A DNA stretch of 64,000 nt from Sediminibacterium ginsengisoli. Its GTDB lineage: Bacteria; Bacteroidota; Bacteroidia; Chitinophagales; Chitinophagaceae. The notes under the pieces were generated by a model. That model was not told the origin of the DNA and did no database searches. It was given only the letters and a program-made list of their open reading frames with translations. The stretch is taken from NCBI RefSeq assembly GCF_900167075.1, contig NZ_FUWH01000003.1:417833-481832 (forward strand), given 5' to 3'. The position numbers and the translations under genes were made by a program. This document shows positions 43,567 to 52,415 of this stretch, piece after piece (the stretch's first letter is position 1; each line of letters begins with the position of its first letter).

Positions 43567-43809
43567 ATGAAAGATACGTCGAGGGATATTCTTGTACTGA
43601 CGGGCAATAAGCCTATGAGCGGAGCAGCTTTTGAACGTCAGGTAGAGCAGCTGCACGAACTTTTATACCATGCCGAATCCTGGGAGAATTTCTGTACCGC
43701 AAATGAAGTGATCAATATCAACCGCAGCAGGATCATCTCCAAACCTCACCTGATAGAAAAAGCCCTGCGCGATAAAAAGCCTTTTGTTTTCATCAGCAAT
43801 AAAAACTGA
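43567..43809 (+). CDS. Hypothetical protein downstream of the small lipoprotein
   Basis: The protein has 80 residues from the ATG at 43567; an upstream GTG at 43561 is possible. I do not recognise a domain. It has no signal peptide, contains several helical segments (AAFERQVEQLHELLYHAESWENFCTANEV, SKPHLIEKALRDKKPFVF) and looks like a small cytoplasmic alpha/beta protein. It is 20 bp behind the small lipoprotein gene, so both probably share the promoter at 43395. The stop is followed by the convergent aminotransferase gene. Confidence 0.6.
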   Translation: MKDTSRDILVLTGNKPMSGAAFERQVEQLHELLYHAESWENFCTANEVININRSRIISKPHLIEKALRDKKPFVFISNKN

Positions 43810-43844
43810 TCTTGCTTTCACCCCGCAGGGCCTGCCCATAATTC

Positions 43845-45110
43845 TTAGCTGAGTTTAGCCAGCGCCGCCTCCAGTTTTTCGAGCATTTCTGCTATCTCTT
43901 CTTTTTTGCAGGTACCCACACTCAACCTGTACCATGCACTATCGCTGCCGGCACCGAATGCAGAGAACGGAACTACCGCCAGCTTTGCTTCGCCGAGGAT
44001 ATAAGATGTTACATCAGACTGGGTTGAAAGAAGCTGTCCTTCCGCAGTGGTTTTTCCTTTGAGGTTCAGTTGAATGGTGAGGTAGATAGCTGCCTGCGGC
44101 GATACGGCATCCACAGCATATCCTTTTTCCTTCAATGCAATAAACCCGTTGTATATATTTTTCAGGCGCAGTTCTATTTCAGACTTGAACTGCGTGAGAT
44201 AAGCATCGATCTGTTCTGTCTGCAGCAGGTATTTTGCAACCGCTTTCTGTTCTGCCATCGGCGCCCAGGCGCCGAGGTGACTTAAGATCGCCTTCATTTT
44301 TGCAATGACCGGCGCTGGCCCCATAGACCAGCCAACACGTACACCCGTGGCAGCAAAGACTTTGGAGATACCGTCGATAAAAATGGTATACGCTTTCATT
44401 TCGGGGCGCAGGCTAACAGGGTTATGATGTTGTGTGGAACCGAAGGTGAGGGTCCAGTACATCTGGTCGAACATCAGGTATAATTTCTTGGCGCCCGCTT
44501 CGCGGCTGTTGTTCTCTTCGATGATCAGGTCGCAGATCTCTTCCAGCGCTGCTTTGCTCAGCGTGGTACCTGTAGGGTTCTGTGGTGTGCAGATACAGAT
44601 CAGCGTAGCTCCTTTGATGTTTTTCCTGATATCATCAGCCGTTGGCATGAAATCATTTTCAGCCTTGCAGTCGATCACACAATGTTCGGCATCCGTCATG
44701 TGTGTGTAGTGATTGTTATTCCAGGAAGGCACACCGTAGATCACTTTATCGCCTTTATCCACGATTGCTTTGAAAACAGTATAAATAAGCGGGCGACCAC
44801 CGGAAGCGATCTGTATTTCATTGGCTGCATAGTCCAGTCCTTCACGATCTTTCAGGAATGAAGAAACCGCGTTACGCAGGTCTAGCACTCCTTCAGCTGC
44901 GGGATAGCTGGTATTGCGGTTACGGTAAGACTCAACGATCAGTTCTTCCAGCGTTGCAGGGATCGGGAAGATGGAAGGATCGAAATCCCCGATCGTAAAA
45001 TTATAGATCTTCTCGCCCTGGCGGATACGCTCACTGATGGCATTGCCCAGCTTCACGATCTCGCTTCCGATAAGGGTTTCTGCCAGGTGACTGAGTTTCG
45101 GTTGATTCAT
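43845..45110 (-). CDS. Class I/II PLP-dependent aminotransferase
   Basis: The 421-residue protein has the AspC-like fold type I layout. It shows IYNFTIGDFDPSIFPIPATLEELI (substrate entrance), YPAAEGVLDLRNAV, NPTGTTLSKAALEEI, a tyrosine/aspartate region YLMFDQMYWTL, and the PLP-lysine in IDGISKVFAATGVRVGW. A Gly/Arg segment near the end (YRLSVGTCKKEEI) binds the substrate carboxylate. Members transaminate aspartate, aromatic or other amino acids; substrate is not clear from the sequence. It is divergent from the DUF5690 gene with a good -7 box (45137-45144). No signal peptide. Confidence 0.9.
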   Translation of the reverse strand: MNQPKLSHLAETLIGSEIVKLGNAISERIRQGEKIYNFTIGDFDPSIFPIPATLEELIVESYRNRNTSYPAAEGVLDLRNAVSSFLKDREGLDYAANEIQIASGGRPLIYTVFKAIVDKGDKVIYGVPSWNNNHYTHMTDAEHCVIDCKAENDFMPTADDIRKNIKGATLICICTPQNPTGTTLSKAALEEICDLIIEENNSREAGAKKLYLMFDQMYWTLTFGSTQHHNPVSLRPEMKAYTIFIDGISKVFAATGVRVGWSMGPAPVIAKMKAILSHLGAWAPMAEQKAVAKYLLQTEQIDAYLTQFKSEIELRLKNIYNGFIALKEKGYAVDAVSPQAAIYLTIQLNLKGKTTAEGQLLSTQSDVTSYILGEAKLAVVPFSAFGAGSDSAWYRLSVGTCKKEEIAEMLEKLEAALAKLS

Positions 45111-45136
45111 ATGATTCTTTTATGCTGTTCAACCCG

Positions 45137-45144
45137 CAAAACTA
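45137..45144 (-). promoter_or_regulatory. -7 box of the aminotransferase gene
   Basis: The minus strand reads TAGTTTTG, a full match to TAnnTTTG, 26 bases before the ATG at 45110. Confidence 0.6.
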
Positions 45145-45198
45145 CAGTTTGATTTCCGCAATTTTTGCAATACAGGGAAGAATCGGTGAAGAGTGCAT

Positions 45199-45206
45199 TA
45201 TATTTA
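45199..45206 (+). promoter_or_regulatory. -7 box of the DUF5690 gene
   Basis: TATATTTA matches seven of eight positions and lies 16 bases before the ATG at 45223. It sets that start rather than 45193, which would lie upstream of the box. Confidence 0.5.
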
Positions 45207-45222
45207 TCCCTCAACGATTGTA

Positions 45223-46500
45223 ATGAACACCGAAAGACAAAACAAAACTTACTTCAGGGGAAATGCATTCCAGACAGGCATTTATGCAGCCATTGCGGCC
45301 TTTCTTACCTATACAATGGTATTTGGTTTCCGGAAATCATATACGGTATGTACGTTCGACGGGATCACTGTTGGCGGCTTCAGTTATAAAATATTATTGG
45401 TGCTGAGCCAGATGATCGGTTACCTGATGGCTAAGTTCTATGGCATTAAATTCATATCCGAACTGAAAAGATTCGGTCGGAACCGGATTATTTTATTGCT
45501 GGTAGGGATTTCCTGGGCAGCCTGGTTGTTGTTCGCTCTTGTTCCGCAACCCTATAATATTGTTTTCCTTTTCATCAATGGTTTTCCGCTGGGGATGTTA
45601 TGGGGCGTGGTGTTCTCTTATATTGAAGGAAGGCGGAGTACAGACTTCATCGGCGCAGCTCTTGCTGTGAGTTTTATTTTTGCATCAGGCTTTGTGAAAT
45701 CGGTAGGCGGCTGGTTGCTGGTCACATTCGGGATCTCCGAATTCTGGGTACCGTTCTGTACCGGACTTGTATTTGCTGTTCCGCTGCTTTGTTTTTTATA
45801 CCTCCTCGAACGCATACCACCGCCTGATGAAGAAGATATTGCGGCACGCATGAACCGTTCTCCTATGAATGCAGCCGAACGGAAAATGTTCGTCAGGCGT
45901 TTTATGCCAGGACTTGTTGCCTGTATCCTGATCTATGCTTTTGCCACTATTTTCCGCGACATCCGTGATAATTTCAGCGCAGACATGTGGAAGGAAATGG
46001 GCTATGGTATGCAACCGGCTATTTTCTCTAAAACAGAAACACCGATCACGCTCATCATACTGGTGATCATCGGCAGCATGGTGTTCATCAAAAACAGTTT
46101 CCGTGCATTGATGTTGTCTCACTTTTTTATAGCACTCGGGTTTGCTATTGCGGGCGTATCTACATGGATGTTTGGCAAACAGATGCTGGACCCCGTGTGG
46201 TGGATGACGCTGGCCGGTCTCGGGCTTTACATGGTATATATTCCTTTCAATTCCGTATTCTTCGAAAGACTGATCGCAACTTTTCGTTTTACGGGGAATG
46301 TCGGGTTCCTGATCTACCTCGCAGATTCATTCGGATACCTGGGCAGTGTGGGTGTATTGGTAAGCAAGGAAGTATTTAAGCTTAAGCTGAACTGGGTAGC
46401 ATTCTTTTCGCAGAGCGTGATGATCCTCTCCGTGGCGGGGGTTGCTATTACCGTTTTCGCGGCGGTGTATTTCAGCAGGAAACATAAAACACTATCCTGA
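45223..46500 (+). CDS. DUF5690 family (MFS-like) membrane transporter
   Basis: The protein has about 425 residues from the ATG at 45223 and about twelve membrane helices. The start (FQTGIYAAIAAFLTYTMVFGFRKSYTVCTFDG) and middle (GMLWGVVFSYIEGRRSTDFIGAALAVSFIFASGFVKSVGGWL) fit the DUF5690 family of MFS-like proteins found in Bacteroidota. A cytoplasmic loop after helix 6 (ERIPPPDEEDIAARMNRSPMNAAERKMFVRRF) is typical. The substrate is unknown. It is divergent from the aminotransferase gene; a shared intergenic region could mean joint regulation. The stop codon lies inside a hairpin (46490-46520) that also follows the convergent msrB gene. Confidence 0.85.
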   Translation: MNTERQNKTYFRGNAFQTGIYAAIAAFLTYTMVFGFRKSYTVCTFDGITVGGFSYKILLVLSQMIGYLMAKFYGIKFISELKRFGRNRIILLLVGISWAAWLLFALVPQPYNIVFLFINGFPLGMLWGVVFSYIEGRRSTDFIGAALAVSFIFASGFVKSVGGWLLVTFGISEFWVPFCTGLVFAVPLLCFLYLLERIPPPDEEDIAARMNRSPMNAAERKMFVRRFMPGLVACILIYAFATIFRDIRDNFSADMWKEMGYGMQPAIFSKTETPITLIILVIIGSMVFIKNSFRALMLSHFFIALGFAIAGVSTWMFGKQMLDPVWWMTLAGLGLYMVYIPFNSVFFERLIATFRFTGNVGFLIYLADSFGYLGSVGVLVSKEVFKLKLNWVAFFSQSVMILSVAGVAITVFAAVYFSRKHKTLS

Positions 46501-46533
46501 AGCTAAACTCCAGGATAGTGCGGTAAAACATAA

Positions 46534-47100
46534 TTATGGATTCTTTTTCTGTTCATTGTATTTCTTCTCGGCTTCGCTGGCTTTTTCAAAATCAAGCACT
46601 ACACCGTTGATGCAATAGCGTAACCCGGTTGGTGGCGGACCGTCTTCAAATACATGTCCGAGGTGCGATTTGCAACGTCCGCACTGAACTTCTGTTCTCG
46701 ACATTCCCAAAGAATGGTCGGGCAGGTAAATAATAGATGTTTTGCTGATCGGCTCATAAAAGCTGGGCCAGCCGCATCCGCTGTCGAACTTGGTATCACT
46801 TTTAAACAAAGCGTTGCCGCAAACGGCACAATAGTAAGTTCCTACTTCTTTAGAGTTTTCAAACTTGCTGGTCCAGGGTCTTTCGGTCCCTTTCTGCCTG
46901 GCGATATAATACATATCGGCAGACAATACTTTTTTCCAGTCCTCATCTTTCACAGTCACTTTACTGGTGTCTGTCCTTGAGTAGAAAGGATTATCGTTTT
47001 TCTTATGTACGTCCATATTTTCAGGTTTTTTTTTGCCCGGCTGCGAATAACAGCTTTGAAGTGCAAAACCGAACAGCAGCAGGCAGATGATTCGTTTCAT
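46534..47100 (-). CDS. msrB: Exported peptide-methionine (R)-S-oxide reductase
   Basis: The 188-residue protein has a lipoprotein-like signal (lipobox LQSC, near residue 17), then the MsrB fold. Zinc ligands lie in CAVCG and CGRCKSHLGH; the catalytic Cys is in GLRYCINGVVLDF, and FDSGCGWPSFYEPI holds the substrate pocket. MsrB reduces methionine-R-sulfoxide in proteins. The lipoprotein signal suggests repair of oxidised envelope proteins from the periplasmic side, possibly with electrons from a periplasmic redoxin. It is monocistronic. Confidence 0.94.
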   Translation of the reverse strand: MKRIICLLLFGFALQSCYSQPGKKKPENMDVHKKNDNPFYSRTDTSKVTVKDEDWKKVLSADMYYIARQKGTERPWTSKFENSKEVGTYYCAVCGNALFKSDTKFDSGCGWPSFYEPISKTSIIYLPDHSLGMSRTEVQCGRCKSHLGHVFEDGPPPTGLRYCINGVVLDFEKASEAEKKYNEQKKNP

Positions 47101-47244
47101 TATAAATGATTTGATACAATAAAGTTACGGATCTCTGGTGCTAACAGATTGCTATGATTAACAAACACTTGTTTGTTTTGGCTTGAAATTCAAGGATTTC
47201 AAAGCTTTTCAAAGGTTGTTAAATGTTTTTTAAAGCACAGGTCT

Positions 47245-47252
47245 TATATTTG
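47245..47252 (+). promoter_or_regulatory. -7 box of adk
   Basis: TATATTTG matches the consensus fully and lies 25 bases before the adk ATG, which sets the start at 47278. Confidence 0.65.
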
Positions 47253-47277
47253 TTGCTCACTCAAGGTTAGTTTGTAC

Positions 47278-47856
47278 ATGTTTAATATTATTCTGTTTGG
47301 ACCTCCGGGAAGTGGGAAAGGAACACAAAGTGAAAAACTCATAGCCAAATACGGGCTGAAACATCTTTCTACCGGAGATCTTCTCCGCAGCGAGATCTCC
47401 AGGGAAACACCACTGGGCCTTGAGGCTAAAAACTTTATGGATAAAGGTCAGCTGGTTCCGGATGAAGTGGTGATCGGCATGATCAGCACAGCACTCGATT
47501 CCAACCCGGAAGCCAGGGGGTTTCTTTTTGACGGATTTCCACGCACAGAAGCCCAGAGCGAAGCGCTGGATAAGCTGCTCAAGCTGAAAAACACAGAGAT
47601 TGGCGTGGTATTAGCACTTGAAGTTTCAGAAGAAGAACTGATCAGCCGGCTGATGAACCGCGGACTCACCAGCGGACGCAGCGATGATACCAACGAAGCC
47701 GTAATCAGGGCTCGTATTACAGAATATCATAATAAAACATCGGCTGTTGCAAAGTATTATAGCGGCTTTGATAAAGTAGTGCAGGTGAAGGGGGAGGGAA
47801 CGGTAGAAGAAATTTTTAGTGGTCTTTGCAGCGAAATCGACAAAAGACTGTCTTAA
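47278..47856 (+). CDS. adk: Adenylate kinase (short form)
   Basis: The 192-residue protein starts MFNIILFGPPGSGKGTQSEKLIAKYG with the P-loop. It shows HLSTGDLLRSEI, the FDGFPRTEAQSEAL segment and a short LID region (RGLTSGRSDDTNEAVIRAR) without the zinc-finger insert, so it is the short type. It converts AMP and ATP to two ADP and balances adenine nucleotides. A frame open upstream to 47173 adds only non-conserved residues. Promoter and terminator frame it as a single-gene unit. Confidence 0.96.
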   Translation: MFNIILFGPPGSGKGTQSEKLIAKYGLKHLSTGDLLRSEISRETPLGLEAKNFMDKGQLVPDEVVIGMISTALDSNPEARGFLFDGFPRTEAQSEALDKLLKLKNTEIGVVLALEVSEEELISRLMNRGLTSGRSDDTNEAVIRARITEYHNKTSAVAKYYSGFDKVVQVKGEGTVEEIFSGLCSEIDKRLS

Positions 47857-47895
47857 ATATTATTACAAAGGTTTAACAACCAACAACCAACTGCG

Positions 47896-47928
47896 AATCC
47901 CGCCCTTACAGAGGCGGGATTTTTTTTC
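47896..47928 (+). terminator. Intrinsic terminator of adk
   Basis: A 9-bp stem (47896-47904 with 47913-47921) is followed by a run of T. Confidence 0.85.
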
Positions 47929-47970
47929 CCCACCTTGCGAAATAGCTGTTAAAGAACAGGCATAACGCTT

Positions 47971-47997
47971 TTTAGCCCCGTTTTAGGGCTAAATTTG
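47971..47997 (+). promoter_or_regulatory. -7 box overlapped by an inverted repeat, L,D-transpeptidase-like gene
   Basis: TAAATTTG (47990-47997) is a full -7 match. An 8-bp inverted repeat TTTAGCCC (47971-47978) / GGGCTAAA (47986-47993) overlaps the box, a place where a repressor could sit. The leader to the ATG at 48090 is about 90 bases. Confidence 0.5.
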
Positions 47998-48089
47998 TGC
48001 TCTTTCAAAGCCAATCTACCAAAATCCATCTGCTTACGAGGCTAATTACACATTTAATTAATTTTTAATAACCTAAAGCAATTTTTTAC

Positions 48090-48827
48090 ATGGGTAGATT
48101 TAAATCTTACTTCGGACCGGGTATTTTTGTTCTGACTGCACTGCTGATCTGTATGAGTTTCGTGATCGCGATGCCGGCTTCCTCAAAAAAACCTGTATTT
48201 GCAGAAGCTAAAAAAACCATGCCTTCCCCGGCCATTGAATCAAGAATGGCTCTTTATGAGAAACTGAACCTGGATTCTCTCGGACTTTCAAAAAGCGCAT
48301 TTGAACATGCGATGAATGGCTATAACCAGCTCGACTCAAAAGGCCGTCTGCGCAATGACGATATTATTTCTATTCTGGATTTCAGTCTTCCTTCCGGGAA
48401 AAAGCGATTATTTGTGATCAACCTGGAAACCGGGGAGTTGCTGTTCAATACTTATGTTTCTCATGGCCGCAATTCCGGTCAGGCAATGGCGACAGTATTT
48501 TCGAACCAGCCGAACAGCTACAAAAGCAGCCTGGGTTTTTACGTTACCGAAGAGACTTATAATGGCAAAAACGGTTACTCGCTGCGTCTTAATGGGGAAG
48601 AATCCGGATTTAACAGCAATGCACTCGCCCGCGGTATTGTAATGCACAGTGCTTCTTACGCAGACGAGAGCATTGTGGAAAGACAGGGCTTTATTGGTCG
48701 CAGCCAGGGCTGTCCGGCAGTGCCTAAAAATGTACACCGCCAGATCATAGAAACGATCAAAGGTGGCAGTTGTCTGTTCATCTACAGCGACAACAACTAT
48801 TATCTTTCGCATTCAAAGCTTGCATAA
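48090..48827 (+). CDS. Murein L,D-transpeptidase catalytic domain family protein
   Basis: The 245-residue protein has an N-terminal membrane helix (GIFVLTALLICMSFVIAMP) and a YkuD_2-type domain. It shows RLFVINLETGELLFNTYVSHG, an ARGIVMHSASYADE stretch with the catalytic His, and GRSQGCPAVP with the catalytic Cys. Relatives form or edit 3-3 cross-links in peptidoglycan or attach lipoproteins. The signal/anchor places it in the periplasm. It is transcribed from a promoter overlapped by an inverted repeat and is followed by a terminator. The exact peptidoglycan reaction is not certain. Confidence 0.88.
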   Translation: MGRFKSYFGPGIFVLTALLICMSFVIAMPASSKKPVFAEAKKTMPSPAIESRMALYEKLNLDSLGLSKSAFEHAMNGYNQLDSKGRLRNDDIISILDFSLPSGKKRLFVINLETGELLFNTYVSHGRNSGQAMATVFSNQPNSYKSSLGFYVTEETYNGKNGYSLRLNGEESGFNSNALARGIVMHSASYADESIVERQGFIGRSQGCPAVPKNVHRQIIETIKGGSCLFIYSDNNYYLSHSKLA

Positions 48828-48857
48828 TATTCAATAAGAAGCGGAACGCTTTTACCC

Positions 48858-48890
48858 GGCCGGACCTGCAATTTGCACGTCCGGCCTTTT
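48858..48890 (+). terminator. Intrinsic terminator of the L,D-transpeptidase-like gene
   Basis: An 8-bp GC stem (48858-48865 with 48879-48886) and inner TGCAATTTGCA are followed by T's. Confidence 0.8.
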
Positions 48891-48962
48891 TATTTGCCGT
48901 ACAACGAAAAAAACGTACTCCGCTAAAATTGCAGGAGTAAATTACGTTAGTTAAGCGTTACC

Positions 48963-49820
48963 GTGCAACACATAGAATTCCTGCATACCGATCATTTCAA
49001 CCAGCAATACCACCGTATTAAAGCGGTTGAAGAGTTATTGCCCTACATAGATTTTTTCTGGGAAACACGTTTTGATGAATTGTGGAATATTTACCCGGAT
49101 GGCTTTTCAGATGTATTGTTCCCGAATACAGGGTACACTTACCTCATTAACCTGGGTTCCCCTTTTGTGATGCAGATCGGCAACCGGAAATTCAATATGA
49201 AAACGGATGGGTTCCTGCCAAGGCATGATGCATTGGAGTGCTATCATAAAAGCGGGAACAAACTGTTCGGGATCAAGTTTAAAGTGTCGCCGATCCTGCT
49301 CGAAAAGAAGATCAACTTTTCCGAATACCGGGATTATATATTTCCGCTGAGTTACCTGGTAGACAAGACCGTTCTGGACCAGGTAAAAAAATGCGGCAGT
49401 TTTCATGAACGTGTGTACCTGCTTACAGCGTACTTCAAACAAACACTGAACCGTTATGCAGGCACATCAACCCCTGTGCATATTGTTTCCGAAGTGCTGA
49501 AAAACTGGGAAACCTGCAACGATTTTACAACCTCCATAGAAGACATCGCGGCACGCTACAATATTTCGTCGCGTACGCTGCAGCGCTATTTTGAAGCCGC
49601 AACCGGTATGAGCACCAAGCAGGCCAGGCAGACGCTGCGGATCAGGCGGGCTACGGAAAAACTGGTGATGTCGCCGGAAACCTTCGATTCCTCAGATTAC
49701 GGTTATTACGATCACAGCCATTTTTACAAACACCTGCGCCAGTTCCTGCAAAAGGATACTATATCACGGCTGCAGTTTCACCTTCGCTTACTGGAAAAAA
49801 AACATGAGCACCGGCAATAG
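48963..49820 (+). CDS. AraC family transcriptional regulator
   Basis: The 285-residue protein starts with GTG at 48963. Residues about 1-170 fit the DUF6597-type sensing domain common in Bacteroidota AraC regulators (VEELLPYIDFFWETRF, YPDGFSDVLFPNTGYTYLINLGSPF). The C-terminal part is an HTH_18 AraC double helix-turn-helix (TTSIEDIAARYNISSRTLQRYFEAATGMSTKQARQTLRIRRATEKL, then YGYYDHSHFYKHLRQF). Such proteins are single-component ligand-sensing regulators. It is convergent with the OMP_b-brl_3 gene. Targets are not evident. Confidence 0.9.
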   Translation: MQHIEFLHTDHFNQQYHRIKAVEELLPYIDFFWETRFDELWNIYPDGFSDVLFPNTGYTYLINLGSPFVMQIGNRKFNMKTDGFLPRHDALECYHKSGNKLFGIKFKVSPILLEKKINFSEYRDYIFPLSYLVDKTVLDQVKKCGSFHERVYLLTAYFKQTLNRYAGTSTPVHIVSEVLKNWETCNDFTTSIEDIAARYNISSRTLQRYFEAATGMSTKQARQTLRIRRATEKLVMSPETFDSSDYGYYDHSHFYKHLRQFLQKDTISRLQFHLRLLEKKHEHRQ

Positions 49821-49841
49821 TACCGATGCCCTGTTGCTGAT

Positions 49842-52280
49842 TTAATTTCCTGCACGCTGGCGTTCTTCCTCAGATCCCGTGCTGCGTTTGCGTGCGGCTT
49901 GTACAGTATTCTTACCAAAACGGTAGGTGAAGCTGATATTGGCAACACGGCTCTCTCTTACTGCATGCCATTTCTCAATGTAATTATCGTAAGTGATCAC
50001 TGCTTTGGGCAGGTTGGTACGGAAGATATCGCTGATATTGAAACGGACGGTTCCTTTATTCTTCCAGACCGTTTTCTGAACGCCGGCCCCGATACCCCAT
50101 TGCGGGTCCATCACCATAAAACCATATTGTCCGCCGCTGGCGAAATTCAGATTCAGTTCTGCAGACCAGCCATTGCCGATGGTGAAATTATTATTGGTGC
50201 GCAGGTCCAGAGCCGGCCTGCCGTTGTTTAAACGTGTTGTGCCCAGACGACCGTTGTATTTATTGTAATAGGCGTTGATATTGTTCAGTATGCTCCATGC
50301 ATTGCTGATGCGGAAAGGCGCCGTTACCGTTACACCAAAATAATCGGAAGAACTGAGGTTGACGGGAATCTGTACGGTAATATTATCCGCCTGAGGAATA
50401 TTAGGGAATACATCTTTGAAACGCGCGATGGCAATATTCTGGTCGTTCACGGTATGACTGTAACCCAGCGTCACCGCGATATTTTTCAATGTATAAGAAA
50501 GTTCATACGACCAGGTAAACTGCGGCAGCAAAGCGGGGTTTCCGGTTGAGTAAGTAGTAACATCGATCAGGAACAGGAAAGGATTGAGCTGGGAGTAAGC
50601 CGGCCGGTCGATACGGCGGCTTACTGAAATGCCCAGCGTCTGGTCTTCCGTAAAACGGTAATTGACGAAAGCGCTCGGGAACAACTGGAGGTAAGAAGAG
50701 TCGAAACGGATATCGCCCTTTACCTGCTTTGTCTTGATATGGGTATGCTCAGCGCGAAGGCCAACCTGGACGTCTAGTTTTTTATATTCCCTATAAAGAT
50801 TGAGGTAAGCTGCATTGTTGAATTCATCATAGAAAAAGCGATTGGTTTTGTTGATGTCCTCTTGTGGTGTGCCGGTACTTATATCGTAGAACAGCGCATT
50901 ATTATCGGAGGAAACATAACTGGTTTTCATGCCCGTTTCCAGCTTCAACCCGTTTTTGAAGGGGTTAACAAAATCGGCTTTGGCGGTACGCAGGGTCAGC
51001 TTGCCCTGCTGGTCGCCCTGTAATATATAGGCTGGTTGCTGTACGCTGCCATCGAGGTTATAATAACGCGTGCCGGTAACAGAAAGTGAATTGGAAGAGA
51101 AGCTGCCGTAGTCGATATCGGCAGTGAACGTTTTACCAGGAGCAGCAAACTGATGTTTATAGTTGATATTGGCCAGGATATTATGGCTCTTATCCCCGTT
51201 CTCTGCCGTTGTCTGGAAAGTAGATGCGGGGTTGTGCTGGGCATTGATCACCGTGGACTGGTTATCTGTTCTGCGGTTGCCCCGGTTGATGTTTCCGCTT
51301 AGTACAAAGCCGATGATGTTCTTGCTATCAGGGAAATAGTCGGCGCCGAAACGCATAGCATGCGAATGTCCCGGGCTGGTACCATAATTATCTTTCAGGT
51401 CACCGCCACTGAAGACGCCATTGTTATAAAAATTACGATCCAGTGTGAGATGATTCAAACCCTTTCTTTTTGAATAATTATAATTCCCGAACAGGTTTAT
51501 TTTTTTTGTACGATAGTTGAATGTTGCACCCGCATTCGCTTTCGGATAAACACCCTGGCCATAACCGGCGGAAACTGTTCCGTTGGTGCCCATGCGCTGG
51601 TCTTTTTTCATTCTGATATCGATAATGCCTGCATTCCCCGCTGCATCAAATTTGGCAGAAGGGTTGGTGATGATGTCGATACGCTCTATTGCATTCGACG
51701 GCAGTCCGCGCAGATAATTGGCGAGGTCAGCGCCCGACATAGGCGATGGCTTCCCGTCTATCATGATGGTAATCCCCTGTTTGCCTCTTAATGCGATCAC
51801 ATCATTCTGGTCTATTGAAACACCGGGAGAACGCTCCAGTACTTCCATGGCCGACGCACCTGCATTCATGATACTGCTTTCAACATTCACAACGATCCTG
51901 TCGTTCAGTTTTTGAATAAATGGTTTGCGGGCAGTAACGGTCACTTCTTTTATCTGGTTGGGCTGTGCTGTAAGTACAATAGCGGGAAGGGTAATATTAC
52001 CCGTAATGGCATATGCTTCCGTAAGCCTGGAAGCGTAACCTACCATGGAAGCCCTTACGAGATAATTGCCGGGACTTACGCGTTCCAGTACGGCAAGGCC
52101 TTCTTTATCGGCAAGTACGGATTTGTATAACGATGAATCTTTCGGGCGTAGCAGTTCTACTATAGCCTGTTCAAGCGGCGCGCCCTGTTCGTTACGTACG
52201 CCGACGCTCACCTGTGCCTGGGTAAAAGCTACAGTGGAAATACCCGCAAATAATACAGTAACAAGAATGGTTTTAAGCAT
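49842..52280 (-). CDS. Outer-membrane beta-barrel family protein (OMP_b-brl_3, TonB-receptor-like)
   Basis: The 812-residue protein has a signal peptide (MLKTILVTVLFAGISTVAFTQ), a carboxypeptidase regulatory-like domain (VSVGVRNEQGAPLEQAIVELLRP, SPGNYLVRASMVGYASR), then a plug (MNAGASAMEVLERSPGVSIDQNDVIALRGKQGITIMIDGKPSPMSGADLANYLRGLPSNAIERIDIITNPSAKFDAAGNAGIIDI) and a large barrel. It belongs to the OMP_b-brl_3 group, TonB-receptor-like barrels without SusD partner. The ligand is unknown, possibly a metal chelate or peptide. The plug resembles siderophore receptors in layout. The gene is monocistronic and convergent with the AraC regulator. Confidence 0.9.
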   Translation of the reverse strand: MLKTILVTVLFAGISTVAFTQAQVSVGVRNEQGAPLEQAIVELLRPKDSSLYKSVLADKEGLAVLERVSPGNYLVRASMVGYASRLTEAYAITGNITLPAIVLTAQPNQIKEVTVTARKPFIQKLNDRIVVNVESSIMNAGASAMEVLERSPGVSIDQNDVIALRGKQGITIMIDGKPSPMSGADLANYLRGLPSNAIERIDIITNPSAKFDAAGNAGIIDIRMKKDQRMGTNGTVSAGYGQGVYPKANAGATFNYRTKKINLFGNYNYSKRKGLNHLTLDRNFYNNGVFSGGDLKDNYGTSPGHSHAMRFGADYFPDSKNIIGFVLSGNINRGNRRTDNQSTVINAQHNPASTFQTTAENGDKSHNILANINYKHQFAAPGKTFTADIDYGSFSSNSLSVTGTRYYNLDGSVQQPAYILQGDQQGKLTLRTAKADFVNPFKNGLKLETGMKTSYVSSDNNALFYDISTGTPQEDINKTNRFFYDEFNNAAYLNLYREYKKLDVQVGLRAEHTHIKTKQVKGDIRFDSSYLQLFPSAFVNYRFTEDQTLGISVSRRIDRPAYSQLNPFLFLIDVTTYSTGNPALLPQFTWSYELSYTLKNIAVTLGYSHTVNDQNIAIARFKDVFPNIPQADNITVQIPVNLSSSDYFGVTVTAPFRISNAWSILNNINAYYNKYNGRLGTTRLNNGRPALDLRTNNNFTIGNGWSAELNLNFASGGQYGFMVMDPQWGIGAGVQKTVWKNKGTVRFNISDIFRTNLPKAVITYDNYIEKWHAVRESRVANISFTYRFGKNTVQAARKRSTGSEEERQRAGN

Positions 52281-52415
52281 AAACAGCAGTTGTGATATTA
52301 AAGTTCCTGTCTTTAAATACTGCTGTTGTCAACTATGGTATGAACCGGGATAAGCTGGTATAAGAGGAGGCGGTTCCTTTGCAGAAAGTCGTTTTTTTAC
52401 ACAGACCGAAGTGTT

